A stretch of DNA of 64,000 bases from UBA5793 sp040255465 (lineage in GTDB: Bacteria > Planctomycetota > Phycisphaerae > Phycisphaerales > UBA5793). A program made the position numbers and the translations under genes. This document shows positions 54,291 through 63,504 of this stretch, in pieces. The first letter of the stretch is position 1. Each line of letters opens with the position of its first letter. The notes under the pieces are model-generated. The model was not told the origin of the DNA, made no database searches, and saw only the letters and a program-made list of their open reading frames with translations. The stretch is from contig JBDZVA010000004.1 of assembly GCA_040255465.1 (NCBI GenBank), forward strand, positions 124,001 to 188,000, written 5' to 3'.

Positions 54291-54536
54291 TCAGTTGCGC
54301 CGGGCTTCGAGTGAACCGATGACGTCAACTCGCAGGGCGGCTTCGATGTCGGCCGGTGTTTCGCCAAGCGGCGGCCGAACGACGGCGACGCGTTCGGCAA
54401 TGACGGACCCGCCCCAGTCGATTCCTGTCACCACGACGGTCTCAACCTCGCCGCAGCGCACATGCTGCACGTGCAGCCGGCCGAAAGGCAGGTGAGGCAC
54501 GGTGGTGTCGGAAATGAGTTGCATGGGGCTGGTCAT
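54291..54536 (-). CDS. Small unknown protein between groES and groEL
   Basis: 81 residues from ATG 54536 (54524 is an alternative). Beta-rich pattern HVQHVRCGEVETVVVTGIDW, then VIAERVAVVRPPLGE. No signal or membrane segment and no known domain. It lies between groES and groEL on the same strand with short spacing, so it is probably cotranscribed. It may be coding, but the ribosome-binding site is weak. Confidence 0.5.
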   Translation of the reverse strand: MTSPMQLISDTTVPHLPFGRLHVQHVRCGEVETVVVTGIDWGGSVIAERVAVVRPPLGETPADIEAALRVDVIGSLEARRN

Positions 54537-54577
54537 GAGTGGTCTCGTTTCTCCCGGCATCCGGCCGGGCGTGCGGT

Positions 54578-54784
54578 TCAGCCGATCTCGACCCACGCGA
54601 TGCGCTGGGCGTCGATGACGTATTCCTTTTTGCCGTCGGTGAGTTTGATCAGGTTGTCAGACTCGACGGGAACGAGGAACGCGTTGGTCACACAGAGCAT
54701 TTCCGCGCACGATTCGAACATGAATCGCGTGGTGCGGTCTCCCTTGAGGCCGGTGAGTGCGGTGCGGAGTTGCTCGGGTGTCAT
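54578..54784 (-). CDS. Small unknown protein following groES
   Basis: 68 residues from ATG 54784, with AAAGG 7 bp upstream; a longer frame from 54826 would overlap groES slightly. MTPEQLRTALTGLKGDRTTRF, then VTNAFLVPVE and YVIDAQRIAWVEI. No domain recognised. In the order groES, this gene, then the next small gene, then groEL. Confidence 0.6.
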   Translation of the reverse strand: MTPEQLRTALTGLKGDRTTRFMFESCAEMLCVTNAFLVPVESDNLIKLTDGKKEYVIDAQRIAWVEIG

Positions 54785-54825
54785 CAGTTGCCTTTCGATT
54801 CGCGCGAATGTCGATCGCAGGTTCA

Positions 54826-55116
54826 TCAGTCGATGAGCGCGAGGATGGCCTCTTCATTCATGAGGAGCAGTTCCTCGCCATCGATCTTCACTTCGGTGCC
54901 GGCGTAGGAGTTGAAGAGGACGCGATCGCCCTTCTTGACGCTGAAGGGAGAGTAGTCGCCGGTGTCTTTGTTCAGGCGACCCTGGCCGACGGCCTTGACG
55001 ACACCGGTGCGCGGCGTGTCCTTGGCGGACTCGGGAAGGTAGAGGCCGGATTCGGTCTTGGTCGTCGCTTCATCGCGCTTGATGAGGATCTTGTCACCGA
55101 GGGGGCGGACTTTCAT
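54826..55116 (-). CDS. groS: Co-chaperonin GroES
   Basis: 96 residues from ATG 55116 behind GGAGA. GroES motifs: VRPLGDKILIKRDE, the mobile loop ATTKTESGLYLPESA, then GDYSPFSVKKGDRVLFNSYAGTE and EELLLMNEEAILALI. It caps GroEL. No CIRCE-type inverted repeat (GCACTC/GAGTGC) was found upstream, so a different heat-shock control is likely. Confidence 0.95.
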   Translation of the reverse strand: MKVRPLGDKILIKRDEATTKTESGLYLPESAKDTPRTGVVKAVGQGRLNKDTGDYSPFSVKKGDRVLFNSYAGTEVKIDGEELLLMNEEAILALID

Positions 55117-55197
55117 GTTCAAATCTCCGATGCAAAGGTGTTGAAGTTGACGCTGGAAAAACATTCATCCCCGCCGCGCGGGGCATGGTGTGCGGTG

Positions 55198-55731
55198 TTA
55201 CCCGGTCGAACCCGGGTCGGGCGGGCAGCCGGTCGGCCAGGCGTCGCTGTAGTGACGGCGCAGGATGCGGCGCATCAGTTCGAGGAGGTGCTCTAGTTGG
55301 ACGGGAACATCGAGAACGGTGAACGCGCCTTCGCGCAGCGCTTCGTGCAGCGTCCGTTCGTTGCCGTGCGCCTTGTCAACGGCGCGGCGAATGACGATGG
55401 TCGGCGGTGGGGCATCGAGTCGGCGAAGAATCTGAAGCAGCCGCGTGCCGCCGGTCTGGTCGGCAGGGCTGGGGGTGGCTGACGTCGACTTGCTGTCAAT
55501 CGGCAGGTCGAGATCGACCACGGCGATGTGCACGCGCTGGCGCTGGATGACTTCGGAGGCCTCTCTACCTGACTGCACCCGGAACGAGGCGATACCCATC
55601 GGCTCGAGGAGCTGAGGCAGTTGCTCGGCCCAGCTCTGCGAGCGCCAGCCTGCGTAGCTGAGCAGCAGGTTGAGGCGGTTGCCGGGGCCGGCTGGCCGGG
55701 CCGGGTTCGGGTTGGATGGCATGGACACCAT
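55198..55731 (-). CDS. Atypical receiver-domain protein
   Basis: 177 residues from ATG 55731 behind GGAGA (55722 is an alternative). A receiver-like fold: NLLLSYAGW, then the phospho-acceptor position in VVDLDLP (D73). The N-terminal acidic pair is absent (SYAGWR) and the conserved Lys position reads V-I-R-R-A, so phosphorylation may not follow the usual scheme. It ends with a basic helix, RRILRRHY. It lies immediately upstream of groES on the same strand and may be a regulator of that operon. Confidence 0.6.
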   Translation of the reverse strand: MVSMPSNPNPARPAGPGNRLNLLLSYAGWRSQSWAEQLPQLLEPMGIASFRVQSGREASEVIQRQRVHIAVVDLDLPIDSKSTSATPSPADQTGGTRLLQILRRLDAPPPTIVIRRAVDKAHGNERTLHEALREGAFTVLDVPVQLEHLLELMRRILRRHYSDAWPTGCPPDPGSTG

Positions 55732-56085
55732 GCGCGGACAGTCTCCGTTGAGGTTTGAGACAGGAGACTGTTGCAAGGGCGGTGCCGGGGGTTGGGCAGG
55801 CGCAAGACGTTGTTTTTCAGCCTCTTAGCGGCGATTCTGAGGGATGGGGGGCGATTCGCCGCTGCCAAGGGGGTGGAGATCCGGCCGGGTGGGTGCCAAG
55901 GTGGCAGGGGGTGGAGGGCTTGATTGGGTGAAGGGGTGAGGGGGGTGTGGGCTTGCCCGGGATTTGAGCTTCCGGGCTGTCGGGTGTGTGGCATGGGGCC
56001 GAGGCGCCGCGATTGACCACGTTGACGGTGGGCCCGGCAGGGGAATGGCGGCACGGGCGACCGTGTGCTTTTCCAGGAGACTAGG
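55732..56085. other. Intergenic region upstream of the groE cluster
   Basis: 354 bp. No gene, promoter pair or known operator could be supported. Short GGGTGA-like repeats occur around 55920-55940. Confidence 0.5.
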
Positions 56086-56517
56086 TCAGCGCTTGGCTGG
56101 TGGGTTGTGTTCGTCCGCATCGTCGCCGCCGATGAGCCGTCCTGTGAGCATTTCCCAGGCGGCGAACAGTGCGAACAGCAAGCCCATCAGGCTCAGTTCG
56201 AAGTAGCCGAGTTGGTTCATGTACTTGATACCGATGTCCTCCAGCAGCCAGCCGGCCGCCAGGTAAGGGCGATAGACATCCCAAATGAACAACAGTGAGA
56301 TCGTACCCCACACGATCCAGGTGAATACCACCGCCCACGCCACAATGCGATGCGCCCAACGCGGCGCCCACTTGCCGGTGATCGCGGGGATGAACGACAC
56401 GCCGATGAGGATCAACAGCACCCGGCCCGAAAAGGCGACGACTTCAGGAGTCGGATTGCTGGAGAAGAAGTCGACCCAGAATGGGGTCATGGTTCGAACC
56501 CGTCGCTTTCCGTTCAT
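56086..56517 (-). CDS. Small integral membrane protein
   Basis: 143 residues; a shorter start at ATG 56490 is possible. Three predicted transmembrane helices: VVAFSGRVLLILIGVSFIPAI, IVAWAVVFTWIVWGTISLLFIW and ELSLMGLLFALFAAWEML. It ends in a short acidic-basic tail (GGDDADEHNPPAKR). No motif recognised. Confidence 0.6.
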   Translation of the reverse strand: MNGKRRVRTMTPFWVDFFSSNPTPEVVAFSGRVLLILIGVSFIPAITGKWAPRWAHRIVAWAVVFTWIVWGTISLLFIWDVYRPYLAAGWLLEDIGIKYMNQLGYFELSLMGLLFALFAAWEMLTGRLIGGDDADEHNPPAKR

Positions 56518-56576
56518 CCAACATCACCAGTGCGTGTTCTGCACGGGGGACCGCGCCGATCACTATCAACGACGCT

Positions 56577-57854
56577 TCAGTTGACGCGAACCGCGGCGCT
56601 CACACGGCATGAATCGACGTCGATAAACTGAAGGTATGAGCCGCAGGCAGGTGGGCCGGCCTGGGTACGGATTACTCCGGAGCCATCGTGGCCCGTTCGT
56701 CCGGTCCAGACCAACTGCAAACCTGATGGGTTGAGGTCGAGCGCTGTGCCCGCGCATGGTTGGTTGTTGGGAATAGTGAACATGCCGTGCGCGGGCGAAT
56801 ACACGAGCGCGGCGGTCTTGTCGGGGGTGGCGCACGACCAACGAATGCTCATTGCACCGCCGGTGGGACACGTGGCGTCGACGATGAGGAAGGGATTGGG
56901 TAAGCCGTATTCCCAGGTGTCGTTGAGGTAGCTGGCGCCACTGGAGAAGCCGCCAAACATCACCAGTTTCCCGCGTTGCTCGTCGAATGCAGAAGCGAGA
57001 CCGAAGCGCCCGCGAGGTGCACTGGACGGCAATTCAGTCCATTGCTGACCATCCCACTCCCAGGTTTCGAGCAAAGGATGTCCACCCACGAGAACCGTCC
57101 GTTTTCGGTGCGAGTCGTAGGACATCGTGTACCCTGCGCGCGGCCCTGGGCCGCTCGTTGAAATCAACGTCCACTCAATACCATCCCACTCCCACGTTTC
57201 CCCGACGGGATCACCGCTGCCGCCATAGAGAACCGTCACGCCACGATCGCTATCGAATGCCATGGCGAGGTCTGTCCGGCGCGATGGGCCCGTGATGGAC
57301 GCGCGCCTCCAGCCAGTTGGATACAGCTCCCAAGTGTCGCCGATCGGATGCGGGCCGCCGCCAAACATTACGATCACACCGCGCCAACTGTCATAGACCA
57401 TCGCGTGGCCGGCGCGACCGTTCGGCCCGGCGGACGTCAACAGCGTCCAACGCTCTCCATCGTGGGCCCAGGTTTCTTCATTGGGCTCCAGACCATCGAA
57501 GTCATATCCCCCAAAGACAACGAGCAGCCCGTGTCTTTCGTCGTAGGCCATGGCATGGTGGTCTCGGTAGAGGAGTCCCGGGAGACGAGACCAGACTTCG
57601 CCGTTCCACTTCCAGAGATCGCTTTCGTTGGGAAAGCCGCTGACGCCTCCCTGCAGCACCACGACTCCTTGGGTGCTGTTGTACGCCATCGCATGATCCT
57701 GACGCGGCCGCGGACCTTCCTCACTTCGCATTGTCCACTCGGTCGAACACTGCGCCGAAACGGATTGTGTGATCAGCAGGATCAATCCGAGCGACCGGAT
57801 CATATGGTCCGGAGTGGATCGGCGCATGCGCCAAGTTGGAATCGACATGAGCAT
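56577..57854 (-). CDS. Secreted 6-repeat kelch-like protein with shared C-terminal domain
   Basis: 425 residues from ATG 57854 with AGGAGA upstream. Signal peptide SLGLILLITQSVSAQC. Five or six kelch-like repeats (D/E-T-W-E-W-x-G-x-x-W, R-G-V-T-V-L-Y-G-G), one of them carrying E-L-Y-P-T-G in place of the usual core. The last ~101 residues are the shared domain (TCPTGG, PCAGTALDL, ACGSYLQFIDVDSC, SAAVRVN). It follows a paralogue on the same strand by 53 bp. Predicted extracellular. Confidence 0.82.
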   Translation of the reverse strand: MLMSIPTWRMRRSTPDHMIRSLGLILLITQSVSAQCSTEWTMRSEEGPRPRQDHAMAYNSTQGVVVLQGGVSGFPNESDLWKWNGEVWSRLPGLLYRDHHAMAYDERHGLLVVFGGYDFDGLEPNEETWAHDGERWTLLTSAGPNGRAGHAMVYDSWRGVIVMFGGGPHPIGDTWELYPTGWRRASITGPSRRTDLAMAFDSDRGVTVLYGGSGDPVGETWEWDGIEWTLISTSGPGPRAGYTMSYDSHRKRTVLVGGHPLLETWEWDGQQWTELPSSAPRGRFGLASAFDEQRGKLVMFGGFSSGASYLNDTWEYGLPNPFLIVDATCPTGGAMSIRWSCATPDKTAALVYSPAHGMFTIPNNQPCAGTALDLNPSGLQLVWTGRTGHDGSGVIRTQAGPPACGSYLQFIDVDSCRVSAAVRVN

Positions 57855-57907
57855 TGTCGTATCTCCTGTTTCGAGCCTCTCGTGTCCGGCCACTACCATT
57901 CCGCCAT

Positions 57908-59203
57908 TCATGGTTCAATGCGAACGACATTGCTGACCGCGCATCGAGGCACATCGAGCAACTGCATGTACATGCCACATGCCCATGCCGGGGCCTGGAG
58001 GCGCAGCGAGCGGCTCCCAATCGAGTCCGATCGCGCAAACAGAACTAGTTGAAGACGATCGCTTGAGAGTCCAAGGCGCACTCCCGAGCATGACATTCCA
58101 CCGGGAATTGCAAAGTCGCCTTGAAACCCCGCAGCCAAAACCACTACAGACCCTGACGGCGCGGCGTTTCTCCAGTTGACGTTAAGTGGTCCAGCGCTAG
58201 GGCAATGCGACTGTACGGTCAGCCACGCGCAAGGCTCCCCCCACAACTCGGTATCCGAGAAGTAGGTGCCGCCGCTGAGTCCACCGAACAACACGCCGTT
58301 TCCTGAGCCGACGTGATAGTTGAACGAATACGACACGCGCGGGGGCGGTCCGCCGACGCTGAGTTGCGTCCAACTGCTGTCCTTCCATTCCCACACATCC
58401 ATCGTGCTGTGAACGCCGCCCGCGAGCAACACCCTGGCCCGCTCGGTGTCATACGTCATTGCATGTTCGGCGCGAGGCTCCGGCCCCTCTTCGGATCGCC
58501 ACGTCCACTCGACTCCATCCCACGACCACGTGTCGCCGTATCGCGTCGATGAAAGCCAACCTCCAAAGAGCACCGTCACTTGCTCGTTGGAGTCATAGGC
58601 AATTGCGTGATCGCGTCGCCGGGGCGGTCCGTCGGTCGCCACTTGGGTCCATTGGCTCCCATCCCACTCCCAGGTGTCCTGCAGCTCTCTTTCGCCACTC
58701 TGGTATCCGCCAAAAAGCACCGTGACACCGCGGTTTGAGTCGAAGGCCATGGCATGATCCGACCGTGCGCTCGGACCTCCACTGTCCACCTGACTCCACT
58801 CGTTCCCATCCCACTCCCACGTGTCGTTCACGCGTGCGCCTCGCGCTTCATCCCAACCGCCAAAGAGAACGCACACATGACGAATGGAGTCGTACGCCAT
58901 GGCGTGTGAGTAGCGAGCACTGGGGCCGCTCGTCGAGACGGATCGCCACTCCGACCCGTTCCACTCCCAAGTGTCGTTGCGAGCGCCGTTGGAACCGCCG
59001 CTGAACCCGCCAAACAACACCACGGCATCCCGAGCGCTGTCGTACGCGGCCGCATGACCGCGCCTTGGACCAGGCCCCTCATCCGGCCCCTTAGACCAGC
59101 CGCAGGACTGCGCCTGCACGGGCATCGTCGACACCAGCAGCAAGAGCGCCAGAGCCGCACAACTACACCTCCGCCACTGTGACTTGCACATGGTTGTTTC
59201 CAT
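57908..59203 (-). CDS. Secreted 5-repeat kelch-like protein with shared C-terminal domain
   Basis: 431 residues from ATG 59203 with GGAGGA upstream; the frame extending to 59662 reads through noncoding sequence. Signal peptide ALALLLLVSTMPVQAQ. Five kelch-like repeats (NDTWEWNGSEW, DTWEWDGNEW and similar) followed by the shared domain (HCPSAG, SCSGVRLGL, ACGMYMQLLDVPRC, SNVVRIE). It is the upstream member of a tandem pair with the gene at 56577. Predicted extracellular; ligand unknown. Confidence 0.82.
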   Translation of the reverse strand: METTMCKSQWRRCSCAALALLLLVSTMPVQAQSCGWSKGPDEGPGPRRGHAAAYDSARDAVVLFGGFSGGSNGARNDTWEWNGSEWRSVSTSGPSARYSHAMAYDSIRHVCVLFGGWDEARGARVNDTWEWDGNEWSQVDSGGPSARSDHAMAFDSNRGVTVLFGGYQSGERELQDTWEWDGSQWTQVATDGPPRRRDHAIAYDSNEQVTVLFGGWLSSTRYGDTWSWDGVEWTWRSEEGPEPRAEHAMTYDTERARVLLAGGVHSTMDVWEWKDSSWTQLSVGGPPPRVSYSFNYHVGSGNGVLFGGLSGGTYFSDTELWGEPCAWLTVQSHCPSAGPLNVNWRNAAPSGSVVVLAAGFQGDFAIPGGMSCSGVRLGLSSDRLQLVLFARSDSIGSRSLRLQAPAWACGMYMQLLDVPRCAVSNVVRIEP

Positions 59204-59367
59204 GGGATGTGTCCTCCGTTCCGGCCTCGGCGTGTCCAGATTCCCGATGAAGTATTGTGCCACATCGGCGGGTCGGACGCAAGGCCGAATTTCTGAAATG
59301 AGTAAGAAACTATTGCCGTTTTGCCCCCCACTACATCCCAGACGCTCCGCGGGTGCCGCGTCGGCTC

Positions 59368-61029
59368 CTACTTCGCCGGTTTGCTTCCCGCGATCGCTTC
59401 GACGACTTCGGTTTCGAGGCGCCTGTCGAATGTGCGGCGAAAGGCTTTGCGGCGGTCGTGTACGCCCCAGATTTCGAGACGGCAATCGGCGCCGGCTTCG
59501 ATGCAAAGGGTGATCTTGCCCTTGCTGCTCTTGCCGGGTTCCTTGCTCTCGCTCTTGCTGCCCACCTTGTTCTCGCCGTTGCTTTTCACTTTTCCTTTGC
59601 GCTTGCCGCCGAGCTCGAAACGAGCGGCGGTAACGGCGCCCATGTGGCCGCGATCGAGGCACTCGGCCAGGCGCAGCAGGGTGCAGCAGATCTCCACAGC
59701 GCGCTGATCGTCTTCGGTGAGCGCGGCGAACTCCGCATGCGTTCTGGATGGGAACGACTTCTGGTGGTAGCGGGCAATGAGCGCGATGAGATCGATCTCG
59801 CGATCGTCGAAGCCGAGCAGTTCGGCGTGGCGGATCAGGTAGTGCGAGTGCGCCTGATGATTGGCATAGGAGATGAACGTGCCCACGTCGTGGAGCAGCG
59901 CGGCGTATTCGAGCAACTCGCGCTCGGCCGGGCCGAGGCTGTGGAGGCCAAGATCGCGGGCGGAATCAAAGAGCATGAGCGACAGCCGCGCCACCTGGAA
60001 TGCGTGCGGTTCATCGAAGGAACACAGACGACCGAGGCGGAGCACGCTGCGCTCGCGAAACGAGGTCGAGGTGAGCGGCGCCTGCTTGGCGCTGCGGGCG
60101 AGGTAATCGATGAGCATGCCCTCGCGCAGGCCGCGCTCGCTGGCGCGGATGGCGGGAACGTTGAGTTGCTTGAGCAGAGTTTCGAGGATCGCCACGCCGG
60201 CAATGATGATGTCGGCTCGATCGGAGTTGACCCCCGGCACCTTGCGCCGCGCGGCGAGCGGCAGGGCGCACAGCTCCTGGGCCATCCTGCTGATGTCAGC
60301 GGTGGAAATGGTGTCATCGCGCTGGGCTGGTCGGCCAAGCGTCTGGCGAGCGGCCATGTCGACCATGTTCTGAATCGTGCCGCTGCTGCCGATGGCGATG
60401 TCGATCCTGTGTTTGCTGAGCGACTGCACGACGCGCACGGCCTGATTGCGGACGTGCTGGACGATGCGGCGATACGTCCTGGCGCTGACGGGGCCGTCAA
60501 ACCCCGGCTCGAAAAACATCGCCGTGACGCGGATCGCGCCGAGCTTGAGCGAGTCGATGAAGAAGTGCTCGTTCTGGTTGCCGAGGACGACTTCCGTGCT
60601 GCCGCCGCCGATGTCGATAAAGAGGGCTTTCTGCTCGTCGACGCGCGTGCCCGACGCCACGCCGAGGTAGATAAGCCGGGCCTCTTCCTTGCCGGAGATG
60701 ACGTGGAGGTTGATCTTCGCCTCGCTGCGCATGCGTTGGAGGAAGGTGCGTTTGTTCTGGGCTTCGCGCGTGGCGGAGGTGGCGACGGCAATAATCTCGC
60801 TGGCCTCCTTGGCGCGGGCCATTTCGACGAAGCGGCCGCAGACCGCCACGGCCCGGTCCATCGCCTCTTTCTGCAGGCGTTTGCTGCCAAACTCCCCTTC
60901 GCCGAGGCGGATGACCTCTTTCTGCTGCGAAAGCGTCGAAGTGGCCCCATCCGCGGCGACGCTGACGAGCAGCAGGCGTGCGGAATTGGTGCCGAGATCA
61001 ATGAATGCGACGGTTCGATCGTTGGGCAT
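59368..61029 (-). CDS. ppx: Exopolyphosphatase/GppA-family phosphatase with HD-type C-terminus
   Basis: 553 residues from ATG 61029. N-terminal ASKHA-type phosphatase domain with A-F-I-D-L-G-T-N-S-A-R, S-G-K-E-E-A-R-L-I and D-I-G-G-G-S-T-E. The C-terminal HD-like helical domain has LLHDVGTFISYANHQAHSHY. A Lys/Gly/Ser-rich insertion (KRKGKVKSNGENKVGSKSES and following) interrupts the C-terminus near residue 490. It would hydrolyse polyphosphate or pppGpp. It is divergent from ppk1, the usual polyphosphate-metabolism pairing. Confidence 0.88.
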   Translation of the reverse strand: MPNDRTVAFIDLGTNSARLLLVSVAADGATSTLSQQKEVIRLGEGEFGSKRLQKEAMDRAVAVCGRFVEMARAKEASEIIAVATSATREAQNKRTFLQRMRSEAKINLHVISGKEEARLIYLGVASGTRVDEQKALFIDIGGGSTEVVLGNQNEHFFIDSLKLGAIRVTAMFFEPGFDGPVSARTYRRIVQHVRNQAVRVVQSLSKHRIDIAIGSSGTIQNMVDMAARQTLGRPAQRDDTISTADISRMAQELCALPLAARRKVPGVNSDRADIIIAGVAILETLLKQLNVPAIRASERGLREGMLIDYLARSAKQAPLTSTSFRERSVLRLGRLCSFDEPHAFQVARLSLMLFDSARDLGLHSLGPAERELLEYAALLHDVGTFISYANHQAHSHYLIRHAELLGFDDREIDLIALIARYHQKSFPSRTHAEFAALTEDDQRAVEICCTLLRLAECLDRGHMGAVTAARFELGGKRKGKVKSNGENKVGSKSESKEPGKSSKGKITLCIEAGADCRLEIWGVHDRRKAFRRTFDRRLETEVVEAIAGSKPAK

Positions 61030-61243
61030 GGCGGGAGGGTGTGTTCCGGGATGGATCGCCGATGGGCCGATTCTGCGCGGTCGATGGCGAAAGTGAGGGC
61101 AAGAGCAGGTGGTCAGCGACGGAGGAAGGATCTGAAGTTGAAGGCAGCCGGTCCATTTGCCGAATTCTAACATATCGGTTGGTTGCACGCGCGTCGCTGC
61201 CACGATACCTTCATGGGCTGCGCGGCAACCGACGGAGGGGTCG

Positions 61244-63409
61244 ATGAACGCTAACACGCCCGAGTCCACGCATCTTGCGATCAATGCGGGCGAGTCCGAC
61301 TCGCCCCATGTCGAACCGCGCGCGCTCGAACCGGGCGATCTCTTGAATCGCGAACTGTCCTGGCTCGAGTTCAATCGGCGCGTCCTGCACGAGGCGATGG
61401 ACGATCGCACGCCATTGCTCGAGCGGGTGCGCTTCCTGGCGATCTTCACGACGAACCTCGACGAGTTCTTTATGAAGCGCGTCGGCGGGCTCAAGCGCCA
61501 GGTCGCCGCGGGCGCGGTCCATCGCACGCCGGATGGCATGACCCCCGCGCAGCAACTGGCCGCAATCCGCCAGACAGTTATCCCGATGCTCCAGCAGCAG
61601 GCCGATTGCGATCGCGGCATTATCCGCCCGGCGCTGATTGAACACGGCATCGAGATCGTCAAGTGGGAGGAGTTGACCGGCACTGAGTTGCGCTTCGCTT
61701 CAGAGTACTTCCGCGAGAATGTGTTTCCCGTGCTCACGCCGCTGGCGGTGGACCCGGGACATCCGTTCCCGTTCATCTCCAATCTGTCGACGTCGCTGGG
61801 CGTCACGCTGCGCAACCCTGAGAGCACGGATCACCTCTTTGCCCGAGTGAAGATTCCCGAGGTGCTGCCGTCGATCATTCGCGTCAACCCGCAGGACAAT
61901 GGCAACGGGAAATACCGATTCGTGCTGTTGCAGGAACTCATCGCGCGCAATCTTGATGATCTGTTTCCAGAAATGATCATCATCAACATAATGCCCTTTC
62001 GCGTGACGCGCAATGCCGACATTGAGCGAGATGAAGAGGACGTGGAAGACCTGCTCGAGTCGATCGCGCAAGAACTTCGCCAGCGGCGGTTTGAGAAGAT
62101 TGTGCGGCTCGAGCACGGGCCGAATCCAAATCCGGAGATGCTCGACTTCCTTGTTTCAGAGCTTGAACTTTCGCGCGCCGACGTTTACGAGATGCCCGGC
62201 GAGCTCGACTATGCGGATCTCGGGCCGATCGCTGACCTGCTGATCCCCGACCTGCGCTACAGGCCGTGGAACCCCGTCAAGCCGCTTGCGTTTGCTGATG
62301 ACTCCGCTGACGTGTTCAGCGTGATTCGAAACGGCGATCAACTCGTACATCATCCCTACGAGAGCTTCAGCGCCAGTGTGGAGCGCTTCGTCGCAGCGGC
62401 TGCAACGGACCGCAACGTGCTCGCGATCAAGATGACGCTTTATCGCACGGGCGATGACAGCCCGTTCGTGCGGCGGCTCATCCAGGCGGCGGAACTGGGC
62501 AAGCAGGTCGTGTGCCTCGTTGAACTCAAGGCCCGCTTTGATGAAGAGCGCAACATCCAGTGGGCGCAAACGCTCGAAAAAGTCGGCGTGCACGTCGTCT
62601 ATGGCGTGCTCGGGCTCAAGACGCACACCAAGACGGTGCTCGTCGTGCGCCGCGAGGGCAACGCCCTGCGCTCGTATGCCCATATCGGCACGGGCAACTA
62701 TCACGTGGGCACATCGCGCCTGTATACCGATCTCGGCCTGTTCACCTGTAACCCGACGATCACCGAAGAACTTATCGACCTCTTCCACTTCCTCACCGGC
62801 CGCTCACTCAAGCGCGATTACACCAAGCTGCTGGTCGCGCCGGTCAATATGCGCGAGCGGTTTATCGCAATGATCGATCGCGAGATTCTGAATTGTCGCG
62901 CCGGCAAGCCGTGCGGCATCGTGGCGAAGATGAACAGCCTCGAAGACATCGGCATCTGCCAGGCGCTCTACCGCGCTTCGGGTGAGGGCGTGCCGATTGA
63001 TTTGATCGTGCGCGGCTTCTGCTGTCTGCGGCCGGGCGTGGCGGGTTTGAGCGAGAACATCCGCGTGACGTCGATCGTCGGGCGGTTCCTCGAACACGCG
63101 CGGCTGTTCCACTTCCGCAATGGATGCGAGAACCCGGCGGAGGGCGAGTTCTACTTTGGCAGCGCGGACTGGATGTATCGCAACCTGTCCAATCGCGTTG
63201 AGGCGATCGTGCCCGTCGAGGAGCCGGCTTTGCGCGAGAAGTGCTGGGAGATCCTGCGGATCCAACTGGCCGACCAGCGGCAGGCGTGGGACATGCAGCC
63301 TGAGGGCAGTTACATCCAGCGTACGCCGACCGACCCGTCCAATGAGCTGAGTTGCCACGAGCAGTTCATGCGTCTTGCCCGCCAGCGCGTGGGCGAGAGC
63401 GAGGCGTAG
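61244..63409 (+). CDS. ppk1: Polyphosphate kinase 1
   Basis: 721 residues from ATG 61244 behind GGAGGGG; the frame from 61157 is an artefact. The PPK1 plan is complete: N-terminal domain with RELSWLEFNRRVL, then the phosphate-transfer region with GLKTHTK, the E-H-A-R histidine (FLEHARLFHF) and F-Y-F-G-S-A-D-W-M. It makes polyphosphate from ATP. The ppx gene is divergent, 214 bp away. Confidence 0.95.
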   Translation: MNANTPESTHLAINAGESDSPHVEPRALEPGDLLNRELSWLEFNRRVLHEAMDDRTPLLERVRFLAIFTTNLDEFFMKRVGGLKRQVAAGAVHRTPDGMTPAQQLAAIRQTVIPMLQQQADCDRGIIRPALIEHGIEIVKWEELTGTELRFASEYFRENVFPVLTPLAVDPGHPFPFISNLSTSLGVTLRNPESTDHLFARVKIPEVLPSIIRVNPQDNGNGKYRFVLLQELIARNLDDLFPEMIIINIMPFRVTRNADIERDEEDVEDLLESIAQELRQRRFEKIVRLEHGPNPNPEMLDFLVSELELSRADVYEMPGELDYADLGPIADLLIPDLRYRPWNPVKPLAFADDSADVFSVIRNGDQLVHHPYESFSASVERFVAAAATDRNVLAIKMTLYRTGDDSPFVRRLIQAAELGKQVVCLVELKARFDEERNIQWAQTLEKVGVHVVYGVLGLKTHTKTVLVVRREGNALRSYAHIGTGNYHVGTSRLYTDLGLFTCNPTITEELIDLFHFLTGRSLKRDYTKLLVAPVNMRERFIAMIDREILNCRAGKPCGIVAKMNSLEDIGICQALYRASGEGVPIDLIVRGFCCLRPGVAGLSENIRVTSIVGRFLEHARLFHFRNGCENPAEGEFYFGSADWMYRNLSNRVEAIVPVEEPALREKCWEILRIQLADQRQAWDMQPEGSYIQRTPTDPSNELSCHEQFMRLARQRVGESEA

Positions 63410-63504
63410 GCGCGAAGCCCAGCCCGCCCCCCTGCTGCCCGCCGCGCGCGAGCGACGTACCGTGTCTCATGTAACGGGGTCTCAACATGAGGCTGGCGCG
63501 CTGA

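Noticed and set aside
55117..55197. Search for a CIRCE operator upstream of groES
   Set aside because: No GCACTC-N9-GAGTGC-type inverted repeat was found here or upstream of groEL.
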